Below, piece by piece: positions 1-8,747 of a stretch of DNA of 64,000 nucleotides; position 1 is the first letter of the stretch; every line of letters begins with the position of its first letter. Source of the stretch: Terracoccus sp. 273MFTsu3.1 (lineage in GTDB: Bacteria; Actinomycetota; Actinomycetes; Actinomycetales; Dermatophilaceae); assembly GCF_000383675.1 (NCBI RefSeq), contig NZ_KB911825.1, positions 248,001 through 312,000 on the forward strand, given 5' to 3'. The position numbers and the translations under genes are program-made. Under the pieces are notes generated by a model. That model was not told the origin of the DNA and ran no database searches. It was given only the letters and a program-made list of their open reading frames with translations.

Positions 1-251
1 GGCGTCGCGGGCTCGACGCGGAAGGGCGTCGACGCGGGCAGCGCCTGGGTCGACGTGGACGGGATCGTCGTCGTCTCCGCCGGGTCGGGCGTCGGGCCGG
101 GCGTCAGTGCCGGGTCGGGCGTCGGTGCCGGGTCGGCCGTCGGGTCGCGGAACTCCGCCGTCGGGTCGGGGGTGTCGGTGCTGCTCATGTCGCTGCTCTC
201 CGCTGGGTTCGTCATCGGGTCGTTCGTCGGGTTCTGGGCTCCGGCGCTCAT
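1..251 (-). CDS. N-terminal part of a Pro/Asp/Thr-rich protein, truncated by the window edge
   Basis: An open frame starts at an ATG (249-251) that overlaps the TGA of the upstream PspC gene in an ATGA arrangement and runs off the window. The 83 visible residues are hydrophilic and low in complexity, with repeats of the type DPxPTPDPA and many Thr and Ser; no domain or membrane segment is reached. The overlap suggests translational coupling with the PspC protein, so it may be another member of the same envelope-stress group. The function cannot be told from this part. The opposite-strand frame over the same bases is judged a shadow. Confidence 0.6.
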   Translation of the reverse strand, partial: MSAGAQNPTNDPMTNPAESSDMSSTDTPDPTAEFRDPTADPAPTPDPALTPGPTPDPAETTTIPSTSTQALPASTPFRVEPAT

Positions 252-1606
252 GACGCGCTCGCCGTCGTGATCTTGATCTGGCCGACGCCGAGCTCGGCGT
301 CGACGACGATCTCGGGGGTCTTCGTGGTGTCACCGAAGGTCACCGTCTGCGTCCAACCCGTGCCTTCGTGCTGGAGCTCGTCCGGCCCGACGCGTCGCAT
401 GCCCTCGCCGGCCACTCCGGGTCCGGTGGCGATGATCTCGCCAGCCCGCGCCCGGGTGTTGACGACCACGTTGACGCCCTCGGGGACGACGAGGTCGAGC
501 TCGCCGACGCCCATCGTCGTCGTCACGGTGTCCGTCCCCGTGGTGCCCTTCCAGTTCGCATCACGCAAGTCGACCTTCATCTGGCCGAGGCCGAGCTCGA
601 AGGCCGGAGCCGGCGTCATCGAGGTCACCGTGTAGCTGCGGTCGCCCGCCTGCCAGGGCTGCGAGAGACCCATCGGTGCGGCCGTCGTCGCCGCGGCCGC
701 GATCATGCCGATGACGGCGAAGAACGCGAGCCCTCCCGACCGACGTCCGGCGAGACCGGCCACGAGGATCCCGAGGCCGAGCACGCCCAGACCGGAGGCG
801 ATCCCGACCGCCACGTGGTTGCCCGGCCAGCCGGCCGCCTGGGCGACGGACGACATCACGACACCGACGACGATGGCGAGTCCGAGGACGAGCAGCCCAC
901 CGGCGAAGCCGATCGCGCGGGTCCGCTCACGGACCGGCGTCGGCGCGGGTGGACGCGGCGCCGCGAGAGTCGCGCCGGCGTTCGCCGCCGCGTTGCCCGT
1001 CGAGCCGTATGCCGTCGCTGGCGCAGGTGCAGAGGTGCCGGCTCCGGTGCCGGGCTGGCCGACCGGCTGGCCGACGGGCTGCCCGGTCACGGGGTCGACG
1101 GTCGTCGCGCCGGCCGCACCCGGTCCAGACGTGCCGCGGTTGCGCCACGGCGCCTGCTCCATGAGCTCACGGCCGGTGGCGGTCCGGGTCGCGAACCACC
1201 AGGCACCGACGACGAGGAGCACGAAGCCGAAGAAGCGGAAGCCCCTCGAGTCGCCGCCCCACCAGGGGCCGCCGCCGAGGACGGAGATGGCCGTGACGAC
1301 GAGGAGGAAGATCGAGCTGCCCTCGCCGTGCTTGAGGGCGCGCTCGACGTGGATCTCGCCGCGCTCGTCGGGCATGAGCAGCCACAGCACGAGGTAGAGC
1401 GCGACACCCATCCCGAAGAAGATGGAGAAGAGGATGAAGCCCGCCCGGACGACGAGCGGGTCGACGCCGAGCCAACGGGCCAGGCCCGTCGCGACGCCGG
1501 CGAACCAGCGACCGTCCCCCTGACGCACGATCCCCGGGCGTCGCAGAGCGGTGTAGAAACCGTCGAGGCCGTGCCCCTGCGGAGGGGCGTCATTGCTTTT
1601 CGTCAT
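248..1606 (-). CDS. PspC-domain membrane protein with LiaF-like C-terminal domain
   Basis: A 452-residue protein. The N-terminus (about residues 25-85) is a PspC domain: a short basic stretch, then the motif GVATGLARWLGVDPLVVR and a hydrophobic segment ending in WLLMPDERG. Several further membrane segments and a Pro/Gly/Ala-rich linker follow. The last ~110 residues form a beta-rich region with repeated GxG(E/Q)xxxDL-like strands, as in LiaF/toast-rack domains. PspC proteins sense or signal membrane stress. The ATG at 1604-1606 is chosen because the PspC domain begins soon after it; a frame start exists further upstream at 1663. It is divergent from the PspC histidine kinase, which suggests one stress circuit. 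Confidence 0.85.
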   Translation of the reverse strand: MTKSNDAPPQGHGLDGFYTALRRPGIVRQGDGRWFAGVATGLARWLGVDPLVVRAGFILFSIFFGMGVALYLVLWLLMPDERGEIHVERALKHGEGSSIFLLVVTAISVLGGGPWWGGDSRGFRFFGFVLLVVGAWWFATRTATGRELMEQAPWRNRGTSGPGAAGATTVDPVTGQPVGQPVGQPGTGAGTSAPAPATAYGSTGNAAANAGATLAAPRPPAPTPVRERTRAIGFAGGLLVLGLAIVVGVVMSSVAQAAGWPGNHVAVGIASGLGVLGLGILVAGLAGRRSGGLAFFAVIGMIAAAATTAAPMGLSQPWQAGDRSYTVTSMTPAPAFELGLGQMKVDLRDANWKGTTGTDTVTTTMGVGELDLVVPEGVNVVVNTRARAGEIIATGPGVAGEGMRRVGPDELQHEGTGWTQTVTFGDTTKTPEIVVDAELGVGQIKITTASAS

Positions 1607-1691
1607 GCCACCACAGTGGCGCGCCGGACGCCCGCCAACCATGAGGGTCGACCCTGAGCGCACCCTGACGCGACCCCCAAAGGAGGCCGGG

Positions 1692-3167
1692 ATGGTCGCC
1701 CTCGCCCGCCGGGTGGGTCAGGATGGAACGGTGCAGACGGCATACGAGAACGGAACGGGCCCCGTGCGCCCGGCCTGGCGGGCGACGCCACGGCCCCCGC
1801 TCGTGCGCCAGCGGCAGGGCAAGGTCATCGCGGGAGTCGCGATGGGGCTCGCCGAGCACCTCGGCCTGCCGGTCGTCGCCGTCCGAGTGGCGCTCGTCCT
1901 GACGAGCATCCCCTTCGGCGCGGGGCTCGCCGTCTACGTCTTCCTCTGGGCCACGATGCGCGAGGTCGGCGACGTCGACCCGGCGATCGCCGCCGCCACG
2001 ACCCAGGCGCCGGGCAGCCCGACCGCGGTCGGCCCCGCGAGCGTCGGCACCACGTCCGTCTCCCCCGGAACCCGACAGCACCACGTCGACCTCGCCGGCC
2101 TGCGCACGTGGCTGCGGAGCGGCAACCAGGCCGTCATCATCACCCTCCTCGGCGTGGCCGCCCTGGCCGTCGCGGGGGCGCTCTGGCTCGGGGGTGCCGG
2201 CCTCGACGTCCACGCCGAGCTCATCCTCCCCGTCGTCGCCATCGTCATCGGCGCGATCTTCTTCTGGTCGCAGCTCGACGACACCGACACCCTCGGCGCG
2301 CGCCGCCCGGTGCGCTGGATCTGGCTCGTCGTCGGCCTCGGCCTCACCATCCTCGGCCTCGTCGGACTGCTCGTGCGCGGCACCAACCTCACCGAGCTGT
2401 GGCAGGTGGCGGGTGCCGTGCTCGCCGCCCTCGTCGGGGTCGCCGTCCTGTCGGCGCCGTGGATCCTGCGGCTCTGGAGCAACCTGCGCCTCGAGCAGGC
2501 CGCGCGCATCCGGGCCACCGAACGCGCCGACATCGCCGCCCACCTGCACGACTCGGTGCTCCAGACCCTGGCCCTCATCCAGCGCCAGTCCGGCGACGCC
2601 GCGACCGTCGCGCGACTCGCCCGCGCCCAGGAGCGCCAGCTGCGCAGCTACCTCTACGACGAGGACGCCCGGGCCGGCACGCTCGGTGCCGCGCTCACCG
2701 CGGCCATGGGCGAGGTCGAGGACCTCCACGGTGTGCCCGTCCAGCTCGTCGTCACCGGCGACCGGCCGATGGACGAGCACCTCGACGCCCTCGTCAAGGC
2801 CGTGCGCGAGGCCACGTGGAACGCCGTGCGCCACGCGAGCCCGCCCGTCAGCGCCTACGTCGAGGTCGGGCCCGACGCCGTCGAGGCGTTCGTCCGTGAC
2901 CACGGTGCGGGCTTCGACCTCGACACCGTGCCCGACGACCGGGCCGGCGTGCGCGAGTCGATCATCGGCCGCATGGAGCGACACGGCGGCACGGCCCGCA
3001 TCCGGCGCCGCGCCGACGGCACCGAGGTCGTCCTGCGCCTGCCCGTCCGGCAGCCGCAGGCGCCCGAGGCGTCCGCCCCCGGTGCGCCGGCTGATCCACC
3101 CGTCACCACCCCCAGCAGCGACCCCGGCAGCGCGCCGGACCCCGACCCCCAGGAGCAGGCTTCATGA
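1692..3167 (+). CDS. PspC-domain sensor histidine kinase
   Basis: A 491-residue membrane kinase. Residues ~36-95 are a PspC domain (VIAGVAMGLAEHLGLP), followed by about four more membrane helices. A HisKA_3-type dimerisation/phosphoacceptor region has AAHLHDSVLQ with the likely phospho-His at 286, and a HATPase_c domain with DHGAGFD and GGTARI-like motifs follows. The C-terminal ~35 residues are a Pro/Ser/Asp-rich tail. The start at 1692 follows a full AAAGGAGG 5 bases upstream; a GTG at 1731 is a weaker alternative. It overlaps the next gene (response regulator) by 4 bases, so the two form a two-component operon. The signal is probably envelope stress sensed through the PspC segment; that is inference. 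Confidence 0.9.
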   Translation: MVALARRVGQDGTVQTAYENGTGPVRPAWRATPRPPLVRQRQGKVIAGVAMGLAEHLGLPVVAVRVALVLTSIPFGAGLAVYVFLWATMREVGDVDPAIAAATTQAPGSPTAVGPASVGTTSVSPGTRQHHVDLAGLRTWLRSGNQAVIITLLGVAALAVAGALWLGGAGLDVHAELILPVVAIVIGAIFFWSQLDDTDTLGARRPVRWIWLVVGLGLTILGLVGLLVRGTNLTELWQVAGAVLAALVGVAVLSAPWILRLWSNLRLEQAARIRATERADIAAHLHDSVLQTLALIQRQSGDAATVARLARAQERQLRSYLYDEDARAGTLGAALTAAMGEVEDLHGVPVQLVVTGDRPMDEHLDALVKAVREATWNAVRHASPPVSAYVEVGPDAVEAFVRDHGAGFDLDTVPDDRAGVRESIIGRMERHGGTARIRRRADGTEVVLRLPVRQPQAPEASAPGAPADPPVTTPSSDPGSAPDPDPQEQAS

Positions 3168-3868
3168 CCGACCCGCGGACCATCCGCATCGTCATCGTCG
3201 ACGACCACCACATGTTCCGCACCGGCGTGCGCGCCGAGCTGACCTCCCTCGCCGCCACGCCGCGGGCCGGGGGCTTCACGCTCGAGATCGCCGGCGAGGC
3301 CGGTGCGGTCGAGTCGGCCGTGCAGGTCATCAAGGAGCAGCGACCCGACGTCGTGCTCCTCGACGTCCACCTGCCCGGCGGCGACGGACACGGTGGTGCC
3401 GACGTCATCCGGGCGTGCGCCGGCGTCCAGTCGGGGGCCGACGTGCCGGTGCGCTTCCTCGCGCTCTCGGTGTCCGACGCCGCCGAGGACGTCATCGCGG
3501 TCATCCGCGCCGGCGCCCGGGGCTACGTCACGAAGACGATCAGTGCCGAGGAGCTGCTCACCGCCATCGGTCGGGTGGCCGACGGCGACGCCGTCTTCAG
3601 CCCGCGCCTCGCCGGCTTCGTCCTCGACGCGTTCGGCGCGACGGCGGGTGAGGTCGCCGAGATCGACGAGGAGCTCGACCGCCTCTCGGCGCGCGAGCGC
3701 GAGGTGATGCGCCTCATCGCGCGCGGCTACCAGTACAAGGAGGTCGCGAAGGAGCTCTTCATCTCCGTCAAGACCGTCGAGACCCACGTCAGCTCGGTGC
3801 TGCGCAAGCTGCAGCTCAGCTCACGCCACGAGCTGACCGCCTGGGCCATGGGCCGCCGCCTCCTCTGA
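3164..3868 (+). CDS. NarL/LuxR-family response regulator
   Basis: A 234-residue regulator partnered with the upstream kinase by an ATGA overlap. The receiver domain starts IRIVIVDDHHMFRTGV, with acidic pocket residues, the probable phosphoacceptor Asp67 in VVLLDVHLPGG and the switch region LSVSD. The receiver carries a longer-than-usual loop around residues 31-39. The C-terminal LuxR helix-turn-helix spans about 170-234 (LSAREREVMRLIARGY, VKTVETHVSSVLRKL). The gene ends just before an inverted array of 22-bp repeats that probably terminates transcription. Target genes are not evident; the divergent PspC protein is a natural candidate. Confidence 0.93.
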   Translation: MTDPRTIRIVIVDDHHMFRTGVRAELTSLAATPRAGGFTLEIAGEAGAVESAVQVIKEQRPDVVLLDVHLPGGDGHGGADVIRACAGVQSGADVPVRFLALSVSDAAEDVIAVIRAGARGYVTKTISAEELLTAIGRVADGDAVFSPRLAGFVLDAFGATAGEVAEIDEELDRLSAREREVMRLIARGYQYKEVAKELFISVKTVETHVSSVLRKLQLSSRHELTAWAMGRRLL

Positions 3869-3877
3869 CCCCACCCC

Positions 3878-4017
3878 CACTCGAGTGAGCGCCCAGCCAC
3901 ACTCGAGTGAGCGCCCAGCCACACTCGAGTGAGCGCGTACTCCCATGGCGTGGGCGAACGGTCCGTTCGAGTGGGACGACGCGCTCACTCGAGTGGGACG
4001 GGGCGCTCACTCGAGTG
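3878..4017. repeat. Inverted array of 22-bp repeats with palindromic CACTCGAGTG cores (locus 1)
   Basis: Three units begin at 3878, 3900 and 3922 in one orientation (core CACTCGAGTG followed by AGCGC). Three begin at 3964 (degenerate core), 3986 and 4008 in the other orientation (core preceded by GCGCT). The period is exactly 22 bp in both arms, with about 30 bp between arms. The array lies between the convergent ends of the response regulator and the alpha/beta hydrolase, so it could fold into a long hairpin and act as a bidirectional terminator. A second copy of the same design is at 51422-51571. Confidence 0.85.
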
Positions 4018-4028
4018 GTGTCTGTAGG

Positions 4029-4862
4029 TCACTCGTCGGTGGCGGCGACGAAGCGGCGCAGGGCGGTGACGATGATCTCCGGCGCGTCGGTGTGCACCCA
4101 GTGACCGGCGCCCTTGATCGTGAAGAGCCGCGTGCGCGGGAAGTGGCGTCGCATGCGCTCGCCGTCCTCGCGCTTGACGTACCGGGAGTCGCCGCCGGCG
4201 ACCCACAGCACCGGCCCCTCGTAGGGCGGGAGCGCGTCGGCGTCGTCGGGCCAGTCGGCGATGCGTGAGTCGACCCCCAGCGCGGCGTCGCCCGCGACGA
4301 GGTCGAGGTTGACCTGCCAGCGCCACGTCTGCCCGTCACGGCGCAGGTTCTGCAGGAGGAAGGCCTTGACGCCGGGATCGGGCTCGCTGAAGCGGGCCTC
4401 CGCGTCACCGCGGCTCGTCAGCTCGGCGAGCGGCAGGGCCTGCATCTCGCGGATGTAGCCCTCGAAGCGCTCGAGCGAGCCGTAGCCCTTGGGTGCGATG
4501 TCGACGACGACGAGCCGTTCGACGAGCTCGGGATGGCGCAGCGCGAGCACCATGGCGACCTTGCCGCCGAGGGAGTGGCCGACGACGGTCCACCGCTCCC
4601 CCTCGCCGACCGCGCGGAGCGTCGCGGCCACGGCGTCGGCATACGCGTCGAGCGAGAACTGCTGCGACCACGGGGACCGGCCGTGGTCGGGGAGGTCGAC
4701 GAGGAGGCAGCGGGCGTCCGTGCCCTCCGCGCCGCTGACCGCCTTGGCGATCTGGTTCCAGTTGCGGCCCTGGCCGAAGAGCCCGTGGAGGAAGGCGATG
4801 CGGGGCCCGGCCGTGCCCACGGACAGGGTGTTGAGGGAGGCCTGGTCTGCAGCCGTGGTCAT
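4029..4862 (-). CDS. Alpha/beta-fold hydrolase (YbfF-like esterase)
   Basis: A 277-residue cytoplasmic hydrolase of typical family length. The oxyanion segment is FLHGLFGQGRNW, the nucleophile elbow GHSLGG places the catalytic Ser at 97, and the C-terminal GAGHWVH supplies the catalytic His. LLVDLPDHGRS is the classic strand-3 motif. The lid region (about 120-190) resembles esterase YbfF and related acyl-CoA or menaquinone-pathway hydrolases; the substrate is unknown. It stands alone on the minus strand, convergent with the two-component operon and divergent from the nitrate genes. Confidence 0.88.
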   Translation of the reverse strand: MTTAADQASLNTLSVGTAGPRIAFLHGLFGQGRNWNQIAKAVSGAEGTDARCLLVDLPDHGRSPWSQQFSLDAYADAVAATLRAVGEGERWTVVGHSLGGKVAMVLALRHPELVERLVVVDIAPKGYGSLERFEGYIREMQALPLAELTSRGDAEARFSEPDPGVKAFLLQNLRRDGQTWRWQVNLDLVAGDAALGVDSRIADWPDDADALPPYEGPVLWVAGGDSRYVKREDGERMRRHFPRTRLFTIKGAGHWVHTDAPEIIVTALRRFVAATDE

Positions 4863-4965
4863 GAGCGCGAGCCTACGCGGCAGCCCACCTCACGCGACTC
4901 CCGGTCGTCCGTGAGGACCCCGCGGGAGCGCTCCGTGCGTGACCTCACCGACCCTCCCGGAGTCC

Positions 4966-4992
4966 GTGAGACAGCTGTAACCACGGCGTCAC
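4966..4992 (+). promoter_or_regulatory. Candidate GlnR-type operator upstream of the nitrate operon
   Basis: Three pentamers, GTGAG (4966), GTAAC (4977) and GTCAC (4988), are spaced exactly 11 bp apart. Actinobacterial GlnR boxes are built from GTnAC and GAAAC half-sites separated by 6 bases, so the spacing fits, but the second half-site type is not well matched. A TANNNT-like hexamer TAGCGT at 5025-5030 could be the -10. Nitrate and nitrite assimilation genes are standard GlnR targets. The site is about 120 bp upstream of the transporter start. Confidence 0.4.
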
Positions 4993-5112
4993 AGCAGGCC
5001 CGGCGACCGGCAACACCGGCTTCCTAGCGTGAGCGTCACGCTCTCGCAGCGGCCCAGACCCGCCTCACCCCGTCACCGTCCCGCTCGGCTCGAGCAGCCC
5101 AGGAGGAACCCC

Positions 5113-6603
5113 GTGAGCACCACCACCGGAAGCAGCACCGACAGCACGACCGGCAGCGCCGCCGAGACCACCACCGCGTCACCCACTCCAGTCCCGGCGC
5201 TCGACCGTCCCGGTCGCTTCCGTGAGCTCACCGCGCCGAGAACGCGGGTCATCCGCGACTGGGACCCCGAGGACACGGCGGCGTGGGAGGGCGGCAACAA
5301 GGACGTCGCCCGCCGCAACCTGATCTGGTCGGTGGCCACCGAGCACATCGGCTTCTCGATCTGGTCGATCTGGTCGGTCATGGTCCTCTTCATGCCGCAG
5401 GCCGTCTACGGCTTCACGCCCGCCGACAAGTTCTTCCTCGTCGCCGTCCCGACACTCGTCGGCGCCGTGCTCCGGGTGCCCTACACGATGGCGACGGCGT
5501 TCTTCGGCGGCCGCAACTGGGCCATCGTCAGCGGCGTCGCCCTCCTCGTGCCGACCACCCTGACGTGGTGGCTCATGGTCAACCCCGGCCACTCCCTGAC
5601 GACCTTCCTGCTCGTGGCCGGGCTCGCCGGGCTCGGCGGCGGCAACTTCGCCTCGTCGATGACGAACATCAACGCCTTCTACCCGCAGCGGATGAAGGGC
5701 TGGGCCCTCGGGCTCAACGCCGGTGGCGGCAACATCGGCGTCCCCGTCGTCCAGCTCGTCGGGCTCCTCGTCATCGCGACGCTCGGCAACCGCCGGCCCG
5801 AGGTCGTCTGCGCCGTCTACCTCGTGCTGCTCGCCGTCGCGAGCATCGGCGCCGCGGTCTTCATGGACAACCTCGACCACCAGACGGCCAACCCGAAGGC
5901 GATGCTCGAGGTGCTGCGGCACGCCGACGCGTGGGTCATCTCGCTGCTCTACATCGGCACCTTCGGCTCGTTCATCGGCTTCGGCTTCGCGTTCGGACAG
6001 GTGCTCAACCAGACGTTCCTCGCCGGCATGACCGGCGGCGCCGCGCCGACGCCGGCCCAGACGGCGGCCGCGAGCCTGCACGCCGCCCAGATCGCCTTCG
6101 TCGGTCCGCTCCTCGGCTCGGTCAGCCGGGTCTGGGGCGGCAAGCTCGCCGACCGCCGAGGCGGGGCCGCGGTCACCCTGTGGACGTTCGTCGGGCTCAC
6201 CGTCGCAGGGGTCCTCGTCACGCTCGCCGCCCGCTCCGACGACGTGACGTCGGGCGCGGCGACGGGGCTCCAGCTCACCGGCCTCATCGGCGGCTTCGTC
6301 CTCCTCTTCGTCCTCTCGGGCATCGGCAACGGCTCGGTCTACAAGATGATCCCCGCCCTCTTCGAGGCGAAGTCGGCCTCGATCCCCGGTCCCGCCGTCG
6401 AGCGCACGGCCTGGTCACGCTCGATGGCAGGCGCGCTCATCGGCATCGCCGGCGCCATCGGCGCCCTCGGCGGCGTCCTCATCAACCTCGGGCTGCGCGC
6501 GTCCTACCAGGGCGCCAGCCACTCGGCCACGGCCGCGTTCGTCGTCTTCACGCTCTTCTACGTCGGCGCCGCCACCCTGACGAAGGTGCGCTACCGCCGA
6601 TGA
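5113..6603 (+). CDS. narK: NarK-type nitrate/nitrite transporter (MFS)
   Basis: A 496-residue major-facilitator transporter with about 12 membrane segments after a Ser/Thr-rich cytoplasmic N-terminus. The nitrate-porter signatures are present: GLGGGNFASSMTNINAFYP before helix 5 and a second motif, FVLSGIGNGSVYKMIP, in the C-terminal half. The GTG at 5113 is chosen because AGGAGGA lies 5 bases upstream; an earlier in-frame start at 5029 has no such site. It begins the nitrate assimilation operon and overlaps the nitrate reductase start by 4 bases. Role: nitrate uptake and/or nitrite exchange across the cytoplasmic membrane. Confidence 0.93.
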   Translation: MSTTTGSSTDSTTGSAAETTTASPTPVPALDRPGRFRELTAPRTRVIRDWDPEDTAAWEGGNKDVARRNLIWSVATEHIGFSIWSIWSVMVLFMPQAVYGFTPADKFFLVAVPTLVGAVLRVPYTMATAFFGGRNWAIVSGVALLVPTTLTWWLMVNPGHSLTTFLLVAGLAGLGGGNFASSMTNINAFYPQRMKGWALGLNAGGGNIGVPVVQLVGLLVIATLGNRRPEVVCAVYLVLLAVASIGAAVFMDNLDHQTANPKAMLEVLRHADAWVISLLYIGTFGSFIGFGFAFGQVLNQTFLAGMTGGAAPTPAQTAAASLHAAQIAFVGPLLGSVSRVWGGKLADRRGGAAVTLWTFVGLTVAGVLVTLAARSDDVTSGAATGLQLTGLIGGFVLLFVLSGIGNGSVYKMIPALFEAKSASIPGPAVERTAWSRSMAGALIGIAGAIGALGGVLINLGLRASYQGASHSATAAFVVFTLFYVGAATLTKVRYRR

Positions 6604-8747
6604 CCGCCACCTCATCGCGAATGCCGTCCCGCTCGCTCGGTGGGGACGTCCCCTCCGAGCGGGCAGGGGTCGCGACGCACTGTGCGTACTGCGGGCTCCA
6701 GTGCGCGATGACCCTCACCGGGTCGTCCGCGGCCGACCTCACGGTCAGCCCGCGTCGCTTCCCGACGAACCGCGGCGGCCTGTGCCAGAAGGGCTGGACG
6801 AGCGCCGAGCTCCTCCGGACACCCCGTCGGCTCACCACTCCTCTCGTCCGCCGCGACGGCGAGCTCGCCCCGGCGTCGTGGGACGAGGCCCTCGATGTCG
6901 TCGCCGACACCATCGTGCGGACGCAGGCGGCCTACGGCCGGGACGCCGTGGCGGTCTTCGGCGGTGGGGGCCTGACCAACGAAAAGGCTTACCAGCTGGG
7001 CAAGTTCGCCCGAGTGGCGCTCCGCACGAGCCAGATCGACTACAACGGTCGCTGGTGCATGAGCTCGGCCGCCGCGGCGGGCATCCGCTGCTTCGGCCTC
7101 GACCGCGGCCTCCCCTTCCCGGTCACCGACATCGGTTCGGCGCACGCCGTGCTGCTCCTCGGCGCCAACCCCGCCGAGACGATGCCACCCTTCCTGACGC
7201 ACCTCGTCCGCGCCGCCGACGCCGGCGGCCTCATGGTCGCTGACCCGCGCCTCACCCCGACCGCGGCCAAGGCCCTCGACGGCGGCGGGCTGCACCTGCA
7301 GCTGCGTCCCGGCACCGACGCCGCGCTGGCGCTCGGCATGCTGCACCTCGCCGTCACCGAGGGGTATGCCGACCGCGGGTTCGTCGCCGAGCGCACGACG
7401 GGCTTCGACGAGCTATGGGCGACCGCGGCGCAGTGGCTGCCCGAGCGCGTCGAGCGGGTCACGGGTGTCGCCGTCACGACGATGCGGGCTGCCGTCGCCG
7501 CACTGGCCCGCGCCCGCGACACCGAGCGCGGCGCCTACATCCTGTCGGCGCGCGGGACCGAGCAGCACGCGAGCGGCACCGACACGGTGACGGCGTTCAT
7601 CGCCCTCGCCCTCGCGCTCGGGCTGCCCGGCAACCCCGGCACCGGCTTCGGCACGATCACCGGCCAGGGCAACGGCCAGGGCGGGCGGGAGCACGGCCAG
7701 AAGGCCGACCAGCTGCCCGGCTACCGCAGGATCGACGACCCGGCAGCGCGGGCCCACGTCGCGTCGGTCTGGGGCGTCGACCCGGCCGACCTGCCGGGCC
7801 CCGGTCGCAGCGCCTTCGAGCTGCTGTCGGCGCTCGGCACCGACGGCGGCCCGCGCGTGCTCATGGTCCACGGCAGCAACCCCGTCGTCTCGGCACCCGA
7901 CGCGCGGGTCGTGACGGAGCGCCTCGCCGCCCTCGACCTGCTCGTCGTCTCCGACTTCGTCCTCTCCGAGACGGCCGCCGTGGCCGACGTCGTGCTCCCC
8001 GTCCTCCAGTGGGCCGAGGAGGAGGGCACGCTGACCAACCTCGAGGGCCGGGTCCTGCGCCGCCGCAAGGCGCTCGACGCGCCCGCCGGGTGCCGCAGCG
8101 AGCTCGAGCTCTGGAGCGAGCTGGCGCGCCGGATCGGCTGCAGCACAGCCTTCCCCACCGAACCGCGCGTCGTCTTCGACGAGCTGCGCCGGGCCTCCGC
8201 CGGCGGTCCGGCCGACTACTCCGCGGTGACGTGGGAGCGGCTCGACGCCGGCGAGAGCCTCCACTGGCCGTGCAGCACCGCGCGACCGGAGGGCACGCCG
8301 CGACTCTTCCTCGACGCCTTCGCGACACCCGACGGTCGCGCCCGTTTCGTCGCCGTCGACCACGTGGGTCCCGCCGAGGCCGACGACGCGACCTATCCCC
8401 TGGTCGCGACGACGGGTCGGGTGCTGCAGCACTACCAGTCCGGCGCCCAGACGCGGCTCGTCGCCGAGCTGTCGGCGGCGGCGGGCGACGTGTTCGTCCA
8501 GGTGCACCCCGACACGGCTGAGGCCGCCGGTCTCGGCGACGGCGACCTCGCCGACGTCGTGAGCCGTCGCGGCCGGACCCGCGCCGTCGTCCGCGTCGAC
8601 GACGACATGCGCGCCGACGTCGTCTTCCTGCCCTTCCACTGGGCCGGTGACGCACGAGCCAACTCGCTGACCCACGCCGCCCTCGACCCGACCAGCCGCA
8701 TGCCCGAGTTCAAGGCGTGCGCCGTCCGCCTGGAGGCCATCGCATGA
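6600..8747 (+). CDS. nasA: Assimilatory nitrate reductase catalytic subunit (molybdopterin oxidoreductase)
   Basis: A 715-residue Mo-bis-MGD enzyme. The N-terminal [4Fe-4S] ligands are Cys28, Cys31, Cys35 and Cys62 (CAYCGLQC then CQKGW). NGRWCMSSAA provides the probable Mo-coordinating Cys, as in NasA/NapA, and GQGNGQGGREHGQK resembles the MGD-binding region. The C-terminus is a molydop-binding domain (YPLVATTGRVLQHY). There is no Tat signal, so the enzyme is cytoplasmic and reduces nitrate to nitrite. There is no C-terminal NasA BFD-like domain, but the next gene carries one, so the two products may form the active electron-transfer pair. The start overlaps the narK stop as ATGA. Confidence 0.92.
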   Translation: MTATSSRMPSRSLGGDVPSERAGVATHCAYCGLQCAMTLTGSSAADLTVSPRRFPTNRGGLCQKGWTSAELLRTPRRLTTPLVRRDGELAPASWDEALDVVADTIVRTQAAYGRDAVAVFGGGGLTNEKAYQLGKFARVALRTSQIDYNGRWCMSSAAAAGIRCFGLDRGLPFPVTDIGSAHAVLLLGANPAETMPPFLTHLVRAADAGGLMVADPRLTPTAAKALDGGGLHLQLRPGTDAALALGMLHLAVTEGYADRGFVAERTTGFDELWATAAQWLPERVERVTGVAVTTMRAAVAALARARDTERGAYILSARGTEQHASGTDTVTAFIALALALGLPGNPGTGFGTITGQGNGQGGREHGQKADQLPGYRRIDDPAARAHVASVWGVDPADLPGPGRSAFELLSALGTDGGPRVLMVHGSNPVVSAPDARVVTERLAALDLLVVSDFVLSETAAVADVVLPVLQWAEEEGTLTNLEGRVLRRRKALDAPAGCRSELELWSELARRIGCSTAFPTEPRVVFDELRRASAGGPADYSAVTWERLDAGESLHWPCSTARPEGTPRLFLDAFATPDGRARFVAVDHVGPAEADDATYPLVATTGRVLQHYQSGAQTRLVAELSAAAGDVFVQVHPDTAEAAGLGDGDLADVVSRRGRTRAVVRVDDDMRADVVFLPFHWAGDARANSLTHAALDPTSRMPEFKACAVRLEAIA

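Noticed and set aside
55-270. Gly/Ser/Val-rich plus-strand frame at the window start
   Set aside because: It is antisense to a minus-strand frame that overlaps the PspC gene by ATGA and continues beyond the window.
3878-4017. CRISPR-like array
   Set aside because: The units are 22 bp end to end without unique spacers and switch orientation midway, so this is not a CRISPR.
5283-6599. Long plus-strand frame joined upstream to the nitrate reductase
   Set aside because: It is read out of frame through narK, giving Arg/Pro-rich nonsense; the reductase starts at 6600 with an ATGA overlap and its FeS motif directly follows.
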